Shown here: piece after piece, positions 36,360 to 47,410 of the stretch
Position numbering within the stretch: position 1 is the first letter of the stretch
How the letters are laid out: each line of letters opens with the position of its first letter
NCBI RefSeq assembly: GCF_033958435.1
Contig: NC_134150.1
Span: 36,203,501 to 36,267,500 of the forward strand
From: Carettochelys insculpta
Taxonomy: Eukaryota > Chordata > Testudines > Carettochelyidae
Length of the DNA stretch: 64,000 nucleotides
Direction of reading: 5' to 3'
Position numbers and translations under genes: made by a program
Notes under the pieces: generated by a model
What the model was told of the DNA's origin: nothing
The model's database searches: none
Seen by the model: only the letters and a program-made list of their open reading frames with translations

Positions 36360-36814
36360 GGCTGTATCTATACTACAGTGGTCCTTTGAAAGAAATTCTT
36401 CAGGAAGATCTCCCAAAAAAACCCTTCTTTTCAAAGACCCCATCCACACACAAAAAAGCTGACTGAAAAAATCAATCCCTTCTTTTGATAGAGATCATCC
36501 ACACAGACCCCGCTCTTTTGAAAGAATGGCCAGGGATCGAAAAATCAGGCACCATGAGGACTGCTCTTTGAAAAAAGGCCTCCCAGGGCTTCTACATACT
36601 TTTTTTTCTGAAAGAGTCTTTCAGGAAAAGGAGGTCTTCCTCAGCTGGGAGAGGAAGAGAGCCACTGGAAAAAGTTCTGTGTTCTTCCAATTTAATATCA
36701 AAAGAATACATTTTGTGTGGTAACACTCCGTGGGATTTTCTGAAGGACCCTCAGCTTTTTAGAAACAACAAAAGAAAAGAAAACAAAACAAAACTTGCTA
36801 GTGTAGATGTAGCC
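36360..36814 (+). mobile_element. Harbinger-derived MITE
   Basis: A 455-bp element with left end GGCTGTATCTATACTACAGT and right end finishing CTAGTGTAGATGTAGCC. ATT flanks both ends (36357-36359 and 36815-36817). The left part (TCCTTTGAAAGAAATTCTTC, AGGAAGATCTCCC) and the block 'atccacacagaccccgctc' parallel the first 200 bases of the Harbinger element at 48517. The ORF at 36526-36723 is incidental. Confidence 0.85.
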
Positions 36815-36817
36815 ATT

Positions 36818-37290
36818 AAGACAAAGTGCCATGTTTTCAAAAGAACCTATCACACTGGGACAATTCATTTGAAATTCTGTCTCCTCTCAAATCAATGACA
36901 AAACTCACATGACTTCAAGGCAAGATTCCACTCACAAATTGAAGCACCCAAAATTAGTGGCCAGTTGGGCATTCAGTGACTTACTCTAAATCCCAAGATG
37001 AAATTGGTTTAGATTCTATGATTGAATTTATCCAAGTGTATCTTTCCCCCCATGAGTTGCAGCCCTCAGTTGTCAAGCTGAGCATAAATCCCAGGAGACT
37101 GCTTTCGTGGGAAGGAACATACCTCCTCATGTTGCAAGCACAGGGATTCATTACAAACAGTGTCACAAGTCTCATTGAACCAATATTGTTAATTGGCAAA
37201 ACTGAATATGGTGCAAGTGACCCAGTGTCTTGCGCAGAGTAATAAGTGTAGCATCTTGCTAATCCGTAGAGCTTTTTGTCAATGGATCTC
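36818..37290. other. unique sequence
   Basis: Nothing recognised. The minus ORF at 36981-37292 has no domain. Confidence 0.4.
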
Positions 37291-37437
37291 AAAGTGCTTC
37301 TTGAAGGAGATCAGCAGCATTATCCCAATTTATGCAGAGGAGAACTGAGATGGTGCTGTGAAATGACTTGCCTAAGGTTATCAAGCAGTCTGATAGAACA
37401 GCCAAGTATAGAATCCAGGTCTGACTCAGCACATGCC
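37291..37437 (+). repeat. MIR-type SINE
   Basis: The order 'attatcccaatttatgcag', 'gaactgagatggtgc', 'gaaatgacttgcctaaggtt' and 'gaatccaggtctgactcag' is the MIR core and tail. The tRNA-like head is missing. Confidence 0.8.
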
Positions 37438-37794
37438 ATTGGAATTGCACAGAATTACTTTTCAGCCAGTGACAGCAATTTCCTTATTCTATTATGTCAC
37501 CCTGGGCATGTTGTAATCCCCAGCTTCACTTCCTCAGTTTACCATTTCTATAATTAGAGCTTGATAATTCTATTACTGATTTTCATCAGCCTCAGAGAAA
37601 ACGTTAGGCAGCTTACCAGCCTCTGGTAAGTGCTGAAGTGATCCCATGGTTAGCAGAGAACTCAGATTTCAAATGTGGATGGGAGAGCTCTGTTACAATT
37701 GTGTACATATTAAGGGTGATTAGCTGTATTTCAGTACTCTCCAGTAAAAGTAACATCTGTGAGTCTGCACTGGCTCTATAGGAACTATTTGTTT
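37438..37794. other. unique sequence
   Basis: Nothing recognised. Confidence 0.4.
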
Positions 37795-38240
37795 CTTCTT
37801 CCTCTTCATCACCATCATCATCAACAACCACAACCTTGGGTCAGTGCCCATTGGTGTCTGATGTCTCCCTCACGATCTCCTTTCATCGTTCCCTGTCCAG
37901 TGTACAGTGGCTTAGTTTCTGTAGACTGGCTCTGCACCAGTCTACTATATCATCTACCTGTTCTCTGTGGGGTCTGCCTCTCCTATTTGAGCTGTCCCTT
38001 ATGCTGAATACCAGGGTCTTAACTTTGCTCTCGTCATTCATTCTGCAGATATTCCTGAATACCTGTAGCTTCCATTGTATAACCTTCTGCAGTAGGTTCT
38101 CTTTCAGCTGTATCATCCTGTATAATTCCTCGTTGGTGATCCTCTGCATCCATCCTATTCTAAGTATTTTTCTATAACAACTCCTCTCGAATGCCAATAT
38201 CCTTCTCTTCAAAACTTTCATTATCAGTTTGCTTCTTCAC
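37795..38240 (-). mobile_element. RTE-like non-LTR retrotransposon, 3' fragment
   Basis: A minus-strand ORF (38221 to 37883, 112 codons) reads RRILAFERSCYRKILRIGW, then MQRITNEELYRM, FRNICRMND and RRGRPHREQVDDIVDWCR. These are the usual C-terminal motifs downstream of the reverse transcriptase in RTE-type endonuclease-reverse transcriptase proteins. The minus strand then runs into a GAT/GAA-rich simple repeat (37795-37830), as RTE tails often do. It lacks the endonuclease and catalytic reverse-transcriptase motifs, so it is a dead 5'-truncated copy. Confidence 0.75.
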
Positions 38241-38280
38241 AGTCAGATAAATGTCAGGCAATTAACTTATCATGCTGCTA

Positions 38281-38680
38281 ACTCATAGAAGTGCGGCTCT
38301 GACCCATCAGTGGAGGAGTAAGGTGGACAACTATATGGGAGCCTGATGTGTGCCCCATCCCATTTCAAATGGGCTCATAGCTCACAGGCACAGATGCGGT
38401 AGCCGTGACGGTGGTAGGGAGCTTTGGCTTTGTATCCCTTTGAAAGGTCATGGGAGCATTACTCCACTGTGTGGCTTCTGGTGGCTGAGATTGGCCAGCA
38501 CTGTGCTCTTGTCAGTGCTAACGACTGACTGCCTTTTGCCCCACCCCTTCCATCCTAGCCATCCCCTTCTTTTAGGGGCATGGGGCTGCCTCCCCCCACA
38601 CTTTGCCTATAGGTCTGCAGTGGTTGTTGGTCCTGCTGGTGCTGCTGATGGTTCTGAGGGCATCAACTCTGAAGCCCTAG
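38281..38680. repeat. dispersed GC-rich repeat copy
   Basis: A GC-rich block resembling 12780-13100 in its distal part ('ctgcagtggttgttggtcctg'). The core 'tatccctttgaaaggtcatgg' is also of the family. The 124-codon ORF within it (38350-38724) shows no domain. Confidence 0.4.
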
Positions 38681-39284
38681 TAGTTAGCTACTGTTCAACA
38701 CTCAACTTTGTGATTTTTTATTAAATAAATACACCAACTTCCATCACTCATTCCTGACTTATTCTGTGTTTCTTCTTCTCTCTCAGAAGTGCACAGTCCA
38801 AAGTGATCCTTGGTAAGTAGTAGAGTTTGCCAGGTAATAAAATTTCTGCCTTGTGGGAAATTCTGACATTCTGAAATTTGTTCTCTTTATGAATTAGGAT
38901 GTTCTCAGAATAGAAATTCTGAAAATAAAAACAGAAATATCAAAATGTCCATTTCTTAATATTTTGTTTTGCTAATGTTAAGAAATTTCTTTTGGGTAAT
39001 TTAGAAATATACTATAAACATTTATGAATATTGAACATAACATTTTATATGTCTAACTGAAACACAGGTGTTGGACTGAAATAAAGTTGACATAAGATGA
39101 CAGTCATAGCAAAATAGTGTTGATTTTGAATAGTTTTGAAACCGAAAAATGTCAAACTTTTACATATTGATAGAATGATATATTTTGTCTGGAAGAATTG
39201 ATTAGCTCTATTAAGGAACGATGGATTGTGTAAGACACACAATGAAGTGGAGTTCCATAAGTTTGCAGATGGCATGAGCCCTTA
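38681..39284. other. unique AT-rich sequence
   Basis: Nothing recognised. Confidence 0.45.
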
Positions 39285-39892
39285 GTACAATGCTGTGGCA
39301 TTGTGGGCCAATGTAATCCTTGGGTTCATAGGCGGGAATCTCCAATGGGGTAAAGAAGTTATTTCATCTCTCAACAGCACTTCTAGAATACTGTGTCCAG
39401 TTCGAGTATGAAGAGTTCAGAAAGAAAGTTGATCAATTAGAGAAGGGTCAGAGAAGGGCTAGGCTATGGAAACATTGACAAGAGGCTTATGCAGCCCCTG
39501 GTCCTTGTCTCCCCATACTGCTTTCCCCCCAGCCCTAGACCATGCTCAGTCAACACTGGGTATGTCATCTAATATTTGATAGTGGATTCTTCCATTTAGC
39601 AGGGAAAGATATAACTCAATCCAATGAGTGTAAGCTGAAGCTACACAAACTCAGACAGAAAATGAAGAGTACATTTTAACCAGAGAAAGTAAACAACCCG
39701 TGGTACAATTTACCAAAGATGACAGTGGATTCTACATTACTGCCAATTGTTAAATCAAGGTAGGATTTTTTTCTGAAAGGCCTGTTCTAGCAATTTTTTT
39801 CAGGGAAGTCTTTATGGCCTGTATTAAGAGAGAAGTCAGCCTATGTGATCACAAAGAGTCCCTTCCATCTGGCTTTGGAATCTATGAAACTT
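39285..39892 (+). mobile_element. CR1 LINE 3' region
   Basis: 'tagaatactgtgtccagttc', 'gatcaattagagaagggtca' and the ending 'gtcccttccatctggctttg' plus GAATCTATGAA are CR1 3' landmarks in the right order. The copy is diverged and 5'-truncated, and its frame is broken. Confidence 0.8.
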
Positions 39893-40139
39893 TTAATCCC
39901 TCAATATTCTGGAGTCTAAAGGAGGGACATGCAAAATATTGGTGCATGTGGATTTAGTCCTTTGGTCCCCAGACCTATAACCGTCTATAACTCTACTTTC
40001 AAGTTTCCCATATAAATTAATTTCAAGAAGCAAAGCACCACATCTGCATGGGACACAGCGTTGAGGCTAAATGAGTGAATATCCTTAAAAGAGGGGAAAT
40101 GGGCAGGTGTGGAAATTAATCCATAAGGCTTTCAAAATG
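39893..40139. other. unique sequence
   Basis: Nothing recognised. Confidence 0.4.
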
Positions 40140-40270
40140 GTCCTGAAAAAACCGTGATGATGATGATGATTTCTATGATTGTCAGCTCAGTCAAATACTA
40201 AGACCCCGATGTGCTAGGAGCTGTATAAACAGAGCAAGAAGTCATTCTCCTATCCACTACCTTTGCCTGT
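40140..40270 (+). repeat. ancient amniote repeat remnant with GAT tract
   Basis: (GAT)n at about 40153-40170 is followed by 'aagaccccgatgtgctagg' and 'agctgtataaacagagcaag', the 'gtgctagg..ctgtacaaa' pattern of the repeat at 9190. Confidence 0.45.
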
Positions 40271-40834
40271 TTAGAACACTGTAAGCTGTCATTTTGTAAA
40301 ATGTTTGTACTACAACACTTCCAAATTTTGGGAAATATAATTTGGCTTAATCCAGGATTATTCTGATCCCATCCGTCTTCGCATTTTTCAAGACACTGAT
40401 GTGTGTGCATAAAGAAAATGGCTTAGATTCTTTGTAGTGTCAACGGCATCAACAGGCATTTATCTAAGCAAACACACAGCAGAATTATTAAACAGGGCGA
40501 AGGGAGGTGTGTGAGAGACAAATTAATTTCACCATTTTTATTAGCTGTATACAATACAAAACACAGAATGCTTGGCACTGGGGAAAAGTACTGAGCTATG
40601 TAGAAAATGTCAAAGTAAGATATGGGAAATTAATTGTTACTTAAAAAGCTTTGGAAAAAAGCCATGGCTAGATGCAGTAAAATCATTAGCACAGATAGTT
40701 CCTTATACCAACATGATATAGTCAGAGTTTGAAGCATGGCATTTGTTGTGCCACTGGGCTTCACAACCCACTCAAGAATGTGCACAATGCTGTAGTCAAA
40801 GGGGCATTCTTTTCACCTCGTGTGTGAAACACAG
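40271..40834. other. unique sequence
   Basis: Nothing recognised. Confidence 0.4.
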
Positions 40835-41145
40835 CCGGTCCGACAGTCACCGTGGATCCCTGGGCAAGTTCAGAAGGGGAGGGCCTAGGACACTCAGCCC
40901 TTGCCACAGCCTGGACTGTGGCACTAGAATCCTCCCCTTCCCCCCCAACAGCTGTGTGAAACAGTGGAGCAGCTCCACCATAGCACTTTTAAAGGGCCTG
41001 GAAGTCTGGCCACTGTCACTGTCAAAGTAGCAGTGGCAGCAGCTGCAGCTCCGGGTCCCTTTGAAATTCAGGGCCTGGTGCAGCTGCTTCCTCACCTCCC
41101 CCAGCCCCCATTGGCGGGCTTGGTGTAGCAGATGACCCAATGAGG
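40835..41145. repeat. dispersed GC-rich repeat copy
   Basis: The core at 40988-41072 has 'tttaaagggcctggaagtc' on the left and 'agctccgggtccctttgaaa' on the right, an imperfect inverted repeat. The ORFs on both strands (40743-41030, 40847-41179) follow from composition. Confidence 0.6.
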
Positions 41146-42369
41146 GTCCATACTCATTGGGACCTCTGAGTGCTACCACAATACGATTGAGAAAAAGAAG
41201 GGTTGAAAAGAGCAGTGCCTTTCTGCAAACTAGAGCTATTGCTGATACAATTTAGCAACTATTCAACAGTAACTTTTTGCACAGGACCTGTTTAAATCAG
41301 AGGAAAAACTCCTGCTGATATTCATAAACTTGGGATTTCACTCACAGTGGCTTTCATCAAAGGAGATCAGAGGATTTACATGGAGAGTAAGAATTATCCT
41401 CATGTAATGGAGAAAATAGAGGGGTAGATCCTCAAATTAACAAACTGAGCCACAGCAGAGGTGGGAATGGAACCCAGGTGCCCTGAATTTTAACCTTCTG
41501 AAACAATCAGACAAAAGCAGCATGCCTTTTTCGAATACTGATAATTAAAGCAGATCTTTCCTGGTAAGGCCACTGAGAAGCAAAACTGTAAAGGCAATTT
41601 TAAAAACATATTATGGGATCTAATAAAATTACACAACTATTTTTGTGTTATTGCGTAGTTAATGCTGAGAGAATCGCACAGGAAGTTGTTTTTTAGCTAA
41701 GTAATATTTTTGCAAAAGAAGGATGAGACAACTCCTTCGATACTGCCAAGTAGCTAAGAAAATCCTCATAAAAACTTAACTCGTGGGTATATTTACAATT
41801 TTTGTGTTTGAGTATTATGATAAAATTAACGTGGCAAGACCAAACAGAAAAAAGTGAAATTAATTTCCACATTCCACATTCAGAGTTTTGTAAACTCAAA
41901 ATTAATCAATGGGAAATGTGTTGGAAAGTACTAAACTGTTACAGGCCTTAATTGAGAGAAACTTGACACAATTTATCTAGCTTCCATACTTCAAAAGCCA
42001 GTGCAAGCTGCACAACCTGTTGGAAAATCAATTTTCTGCAGTGCAAGTGGCTTGCAGAGACTTCCATCGTGTAAAGTTGCTTTTTTTTTTTTTTAAAAAA
42101 CTTTAACTGCTTTATTGCTGGTTCCTCTGCACAGCAGAAGCATTCAAGTTTGTCTTCCCAAGTGCTACTGAAATCATGGAGCAGCTCAATGTCCCTAGAG
42201 AGAATGGCATCAGGCTACTGTGGAGGCACATTTTCCTTCGGATAGCTTTCCACATAAATCCTGCCTTCTGGTGCAATGGACAATGTGGCCAGGTAACATA
42301 CTGGACCATGCAGCATGTTGCCACAAATTGGCATCCCAATGCAAAAGAAAGATAGAAAAAGTAGTAAGA
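41146..42369. other. unique AT-rich sequence, possible MIR scrap
   Basis: A scrap at about 41435-41490 ('gaatggaacccaggtgccctg') could be a MIR or L2 remnant. Otherwise nothing is recognised. Confidence 0.35.
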
Positions 42370-42720
42370 ACCCAACAGAGTTCCAGGAACTCTTTTATGA
42401 CGTGGAAGTCAAAGGAGGTCTACAAAAAAAGTGTCAACACACATGAATTGCCAAAGAGCAGTACAAATGCACAGGCATGTAGGGACAACATCAGACAGAC
42501 TAAGGCACAAAATGAGTTCCACTTAGAAAGAAAGACCAAAGGCAATAAGTTGGGTTTCTATAAATATGTTAGGAACACGAGCATGATGACAGAAATCAGA
42601 GGTCTTGTGCTTAGGAAGGAAGGAGACCTAATCTCTGGTGATAGCAAGAATACTACAGTGTTTAATGACTATTTTATGTCTTCATGCAAATGGTGAATGG
42701 GGCAGTGGATACTTATGTAA
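42370..42720 (+). mobile_element. CR1 LINE ORF2, linker before reverse transcriptase (part 1)
   Basis: Within the plus ORF 42220-42696, the stretch from about codon 55 reads KEVYKKSVNTHE, ACRDNIRQTKAQNEFHLERK, TKGNKLGFYKYVRN and SGDSKNTTVFNDYF. This is the usual CR1 ORF2 region between the endonuclease and the reverse transcriptase. It stops at 42720, where an antisense CR1 begins. The continuation is found from about 43656. Confidence 0.8.
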
Positions 42721-43655
42721 TTGGCCATACTGGGTTAGATCAAACGTCCATGTAGCCTCCATAAAGTTTGCTAATTCTTTTTAAACCCTCTTATAGTCTT
42801 GGCCATAATGTCATCCTCTGGCAAAGAGTTCCACAGGTTGACTGTGTGTTGTGTGAACCAATACTTCTTTTTGTTTTGTTTTCTTATCTGCTGCCTATTA
42901 ATTTTATTTGGTGACCCCCTAATTCTTGTGTTATGAGAAGGAGTAAATAGCATTTCGTTATCTGCTTTTTCTATGTCATTTGTGATTTCATAGACGTCAA
43001 ACATATCCCCCCTTAGTCATCTCTTTTCCAAGCTAAAAAGTCCACTTTATTAATCTCTCCTCATACAGTAACCAGTTCATACCACCAATATATCTTTTTT
43101 AAGGTAGGGTGACTACATCTGCCTGATGTTTTCAAGATGTGGGCATGCCATGGATTCACGTAAAGCAGTATGATATTTTCTTAATCCCTTTCTTAATGAT
43201 TCCTAATATTGGATTGCTTTTTTGACTGCAGCTGCACACTGAGTATGTGTTTTCAGCGAACTATCCTCAGCCCAAGATCTCTCTTTTCAGCTGTAAAAGC
43301 CCTATCATCTTAATATGTATAGCTGGGATTATGTTTTCCAATGTGCATTACTTTGCATTTATCAACATGAAAATTCGTCCGCTATTTTGTTGCTGAGTCA
43401 CCCATTTTTGAGGAATTTTTCTGTCCTCTTCACAGTCTGCCAAGGACTTAACAATCTTAAGTAGTTTTGTATCATCTGCAAATTTTGCTACCTCACAAAA
43501 CTTTTTCCAGATCACTTATGAATACATTGAATATGACTGGCTCCAGAATAGGGCCCTGGGAGACACCGCTGTTTACCTCTTTCCATTCCGAAAACTGATA
43601 ATTTATATCTACTCTTTTCCACTATTTTTAAACAGTTACCTGTCCATGATACAAT
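42721..43655 (-). mobile_element. antisense CR1 LINE inserted in another CR1
   Basis: The minus strand gives a CR1-like C-terminal ORF (43004 to 42771) with NTRIRGSPNKINRQQIRKQN and TVNLWNSLPEDDIMAK. The plus strand shows the antisense landmarks 'gtatcatctgcaaattttgc' and 'atagggccctgggagacac'. It is 5'-truncated at about 43655. Its position between two collinear plus-strand CR1 pieces makes it the younger insertion. Confidence 0.8.
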
Positions 43656-45075
43656 TAACATTAACAACAAGAAGGGAAGAGTGCAATTCAAAATTTGGAA
43701 AACAGGTTAGAGAATACGTAAATCAATTAGATGTATTCATGTCATCAGGGTCTGATGAAATTTATCCTATGGTATGTAAGGAATTAGCTGAAGCGATCTC
43801 AGAATGGGTAGCATTTATTCTTGAAGTCCTTAGAGGATAGGTGAGGTTCCAGAGGGCTGAAGAAGGGTAAAAATTGTATTTATCTTTAAAATGGGAAACA
43901 AAGCGGACCCAGAGAATTATAGACCAGCTAGCTTAACTTTGTTCCAGTATCTTTACAGGTTTAAAGTGATTTAACAAACAATCCATTTGCACCTGAATTA
44001 AGAGGAGCCAGCATAGATTTGTGAAGAACAAATCCTACCATGTCCATCCAATTTGCATTTTTGGTCCTGTAGAAACAATAGGCATGATGTATCTTGATTT
44101 TAGAAAGCTTTTGACACAGTCCTACAGGACATTTGCAGAAGGAAACGAGGGAAATGCTGAGTAGATGAAGTTACGATAAAGTGAATACACAACTGGCTGA
44201 AAGACCATACTTAAAGGTAGTTAGCCATACTTTGCTGTTAAAGCTGTGATGATGTGTATCTAATGTGTCTTGGATCTGGTACTATGCATTGTTTTCATTA
44301 ATGCTTTCAAAATTTGCAGATGACACCCAGCTGGGAGGGGTTGCAAGTACTTTAACAGAAAGGATTAGAATTCAAAAGGGCCTTGACACATTGGGAAAAT
44401 GATCTGAAATCAACAAGATCAAATTCAATAAATGTACTTCAAAAGTGCAAAGTATTCCAGTTAGGAAAGAAAAGTTAAATGGTAAAAGTTAAGGTCAATA
44501 ACTAGGCAGGTGGTAGTACTGCTGGACAGGACCTGGTGGGGAGTGGTAAAGTGGATCACAAATTGAATATTAGTCAACAATGTTGTGTAGTTGGGAGAAA
44601 GGGTAAAGCCATTCTGGTATGCACTAACAAGACTGCCATATGTAGCACATTGTCAGTAATTCTGCTTTTCTTTGGCACTGGGGTGGCCACCTCTGGGTGC
44701 CACACTTTAGCAAAGAGTGGACAAACTGGAGAGAGTCCAGAGGAGAGCAACATAAATGACAAAAGGTTTAGAAAGACTAACCTCTGAGGAAAATTAAAAA
44801 CCCTAGGCATGATTAGTTTTGTAAAAAGAAGACTGAGAAGGAGCATGTTTAAATCTTCAAATATTGGGAGGTAAGAGCAGAAGTAATGCTTAATCTCTGC
44901 AGCAAGGGAAATTTAGGATAGGTATGAGGAAAAACATTTTGAGTAAAAACATTGAATATTTGAGGGTAGTTAACCTCATGAATGGAGTTCTGAGTGAGGT
45001 TGTAGTATCCCTATTGTTGGAGGCTCTTAAGAACAAGGTAGACAAACAGCTGTCAGGGATGGTCTAGGTTTACTT
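43656..45075 (+). mobile_element. CR1 LINE ORF2 reverse transcriptase to 3' end (part 2)
   Basis: The ORF at 43646-43840 carries REYVNQLDVFMSSGSDEIYP and then VCKELAEAISEW, matching the start of the CR1 reverse-transcriptase domain where an SxGPDxIxPxxLKEL motif is expected; the Gly-Pro step is degraded here. Downstream are 'aggggtaaaaattgtattta', 'accagctagcttaac' and LINE-typical fragments up to 'ggatggtctaggtttacttg'. The frame is broken by many stops, so no protein is made. It continues part 1 (42370-42720). Confidence 0.8.
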
Positions 45076-45084
45076 GTGCAACTC

Positions 45085-45360
45085 ACATACTTAGGGCTGT
45101 GGTTCACTGTCCCATATAGTGACACCTAGACTACTTACAGACAAACCAAACAAGTCTCCTCCATAGTCTTAGCTGAGTGCCAGCTGGCTTTTTAGCTCAG
45201 ATTGTAGAGACTCCTGCCCTAAGCTTCAGAGATCCCAGGTTCAGGTCTGTCGGTGCTTACACTTGCTCCTGCCCCAATGCAGAGGCCTGGATTTGTTTTC
45301 ATAAGGTCCTTTTAAGACATGCATTTCTAAGATTCCATATATATGGTTCCCCAATGTATT
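45085..45360 (+). repeat. tRNA-derived SINE with conserved leader
   Basis: The leader 'gtggttcactgtcccatatag' (about 45100-45120) and 'cttagctgagtgccagctggc' precede a tRNA-like stretch with TTTAGCTCAGATTGTAGAGA and the B-box region CCAGGTTCAGGTCTG (about 45235-45249). It is organised like the copy at 25045 and sits next to the CR1 3' end. Confidence 0.7.
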
Positions 45361-46049
45361 AGCTCACATGGCATCATTTTTAAATGCTGCTTAGCTCACA
45401 GTTGGAACTTAATCTAGTGCCCACTGAAGTCAATAGACAGGTTCCCATTGACTTCAGTGGTTATTGGATCAGGTCCTTGATGCATAAACATTGAACATAC
45501 TTAGAGGTGAGAGAGAATGTGCAACATATTACTTATGGAGTCTGCACTAGCAGGATTCTTGGAGGGGATTCATGAAGATATCTCTGTCCTTTGCTCTGGC
45601 CAGAGCAGGATTGTGCCTAGAGTAAGCAATGAAAAAGTTAATAGCAGGGGATTCTGCTTTTTTTTTTTTTTTTTTGCTCACGTAAATCAGTAAATTTCTT
45701 CCATTGCAACATAGACAAATGTAGTTTTAGGTAAATCTGAGGATTAAGTTGATGCGCCTCTGACAGCTTTTTATCTCTGCGCCATTGTAGAAGCATACAC
45801 ATTGTTAGCAAACACACATTACTTACAAAACCTTAAATCCAGAAATAAACAATCCAAGTACAATGTGTAATCTAAGTTCTGTATATCATGTGATGGTGTT
45901 TTCTTATTTGGGAGTTGTCAGCTGAACATCTTTTCCATTACAGACAGAGCTTATTGTTTCAATTAAAGAGAAATGTGTTACAATAAGAAATGTGGTTTTG
46001 CTGGTTTACAAGCTTTATTTAACCCTGTAAAGCAAAGTCAGGATTCCTA
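45361..46049. other. unique sequence with a poly(T) tract
   Basis: A T run of about 18 bases is at 45658-45675. Nothing else recognised. Confidence 0.45.
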
Positions 46050-46315
46050 ATGCCAGCAGGGTTGACAGCTCAGCTCCACAACCTGAAAGGGGTGGAGCCA
46101 AGGGTGGAAGTGGAAGGGCTTAGGGCATTCACATCTTAGCACCACCCATAGCGTGGGGCTCCCCGGCCCCCACAGACCCACATGGAATGGTGGAGGAGTG
46201 CTGCCATGGCATTTCAAAGGGACCTAGAACTCTGACCACTACTACTTTGGCAGTGATGGTGGTCAGCGCTCTGGGCCCCATGGAATAGATTCCTTTGCTT
46301 CCCCTTGTCAGCACA
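46050..46315. repeat. dispersed GC-rich repeat copy
   Basis: The core at 46209-46283 reads 'tttcaaagggacctagaactc' on the left and 'agcgctctgggccccatgg' on the right, as in the other copies. Confidence 0.5.
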
Positions 46316-46591
46316 AATATGAAATACATTACTGCTACACTGAGAAGATTCCATCTCCGTAAGCCTTTTCCAGGAAAGCTCAGCCCAGTATCATCTTACA
46401 GAATTCTGGCAAAGGTACATTATTGGTAGTTTGACAGAAGGCTGAGCTAAAATATTGAGGACCTTTTTGTCTCCTTTTTTTCCCAATGGTCTGCATCTCA
46501 CTCATTGAGACACTTCTGTTACTTCGTAGTATGACCCATGAAGGTGAAGTCCCATTGTCCTGATGGATATGAGAGCATATTCTGTCTCTTT
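46316..46591. other. unique sequence
   Basis: Nothing recognised. Confidence 0.35.
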
Positions 46592-47410
46592 GGCTACATC
46601 TACCCCATGAGATAAAATTGAATTTATTTATATTGATTCTTCTGATACTGGAATTTATAAGATTGATTTTGACCATCCTCGCTTCCACTGTGCTCCCCAC
46701 AAAGTCGAGGTGCCACACACAAATTGTCGAACATTCACTTGCAGTAGTGCATTGTGGGAACCTATTCCACAGTTCCCTCATCCCCATAGTGTTCTGGGCA
46801 CACTCACTGGTCTTGATGTCATCTTCCCCCATTCCATTTTCCTCATTCTCCTCCCAATCCCTGAAAATATGTTGATCCCTGGAAATAATGCAGAGACCCT
46901 CAAAATAAGAAGAAAGAATTTTTGGTTTTCCCACACATTATATTGCCAACATGGGTGCAGCGACTGTATTCTCAACTGGCCATCCACTTGTCTCATTTCC
47001 CATCATTGTGTGAATGTGGTCCCTGAAAATAATGTGGGGTCCCAGACTGCTTTTAAAGTTAGAAGTAAGAGGATAGAAAAGTGCAGGGAAAAAAAATTTG
47101 GTTTTCCCCTGGCATCAGCAAGCTACAGTATGGGCGAAGTGGAGCTGCAGTGGGGGGCCAGTTGAAGTGGTCCTACCCCGGCAGCAGCAAGCCTATTAGC
47201 TGCTGGGAAAGAACTTTTCCCCAGTGGCAGCAGCAAGCCCTTTAGCTGCCAGGGGGGAACTTTTCCCTGGCAGCAGGGAGGCCTGGTATGGGTGAAGTGG
47301 GGGTCAGTAGTTAGGGGGCCAGTGGAGGTGGTCTTACCCCATGGCGGCAGCAAAACCCCCAGTATCTGAACCGCCAGGGAAGACTTCTCCACAGCAGCAG
47401 CAAAGCCCAG
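46592..47410. mobile_element. degenerate composite DNA element with internal tandem blocks
   Basis: It opens GGCTACATCTACCCCATGAG, a decayed form of the MITE end seen elsewhere here. It then has 'gtgcattgtgggaacctattc', a pattern I associate with larger turtle DNA elements. The block CCCTGAAAATAATGTGG (about 47021-47037) repeats the wording 'ccctggaaataatgcaga' of 46877. The GC-rich end (47160-47410) repeats GGCAGCAGCAAGCC-like units. No right end or duplication was identified, so the boundary is a guess. Minus ORF 46380-46934 (184 codons) lies partly here and has no recognisable domain. Confidence 0.4.

Noticed and set aside
46380..46934. 184-codon minus-strand ORF, the second longest in the window
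   Set aside because: It crosses from unique sequence into the degenerate element at 46592 and shows no domain, so it is probably chance.
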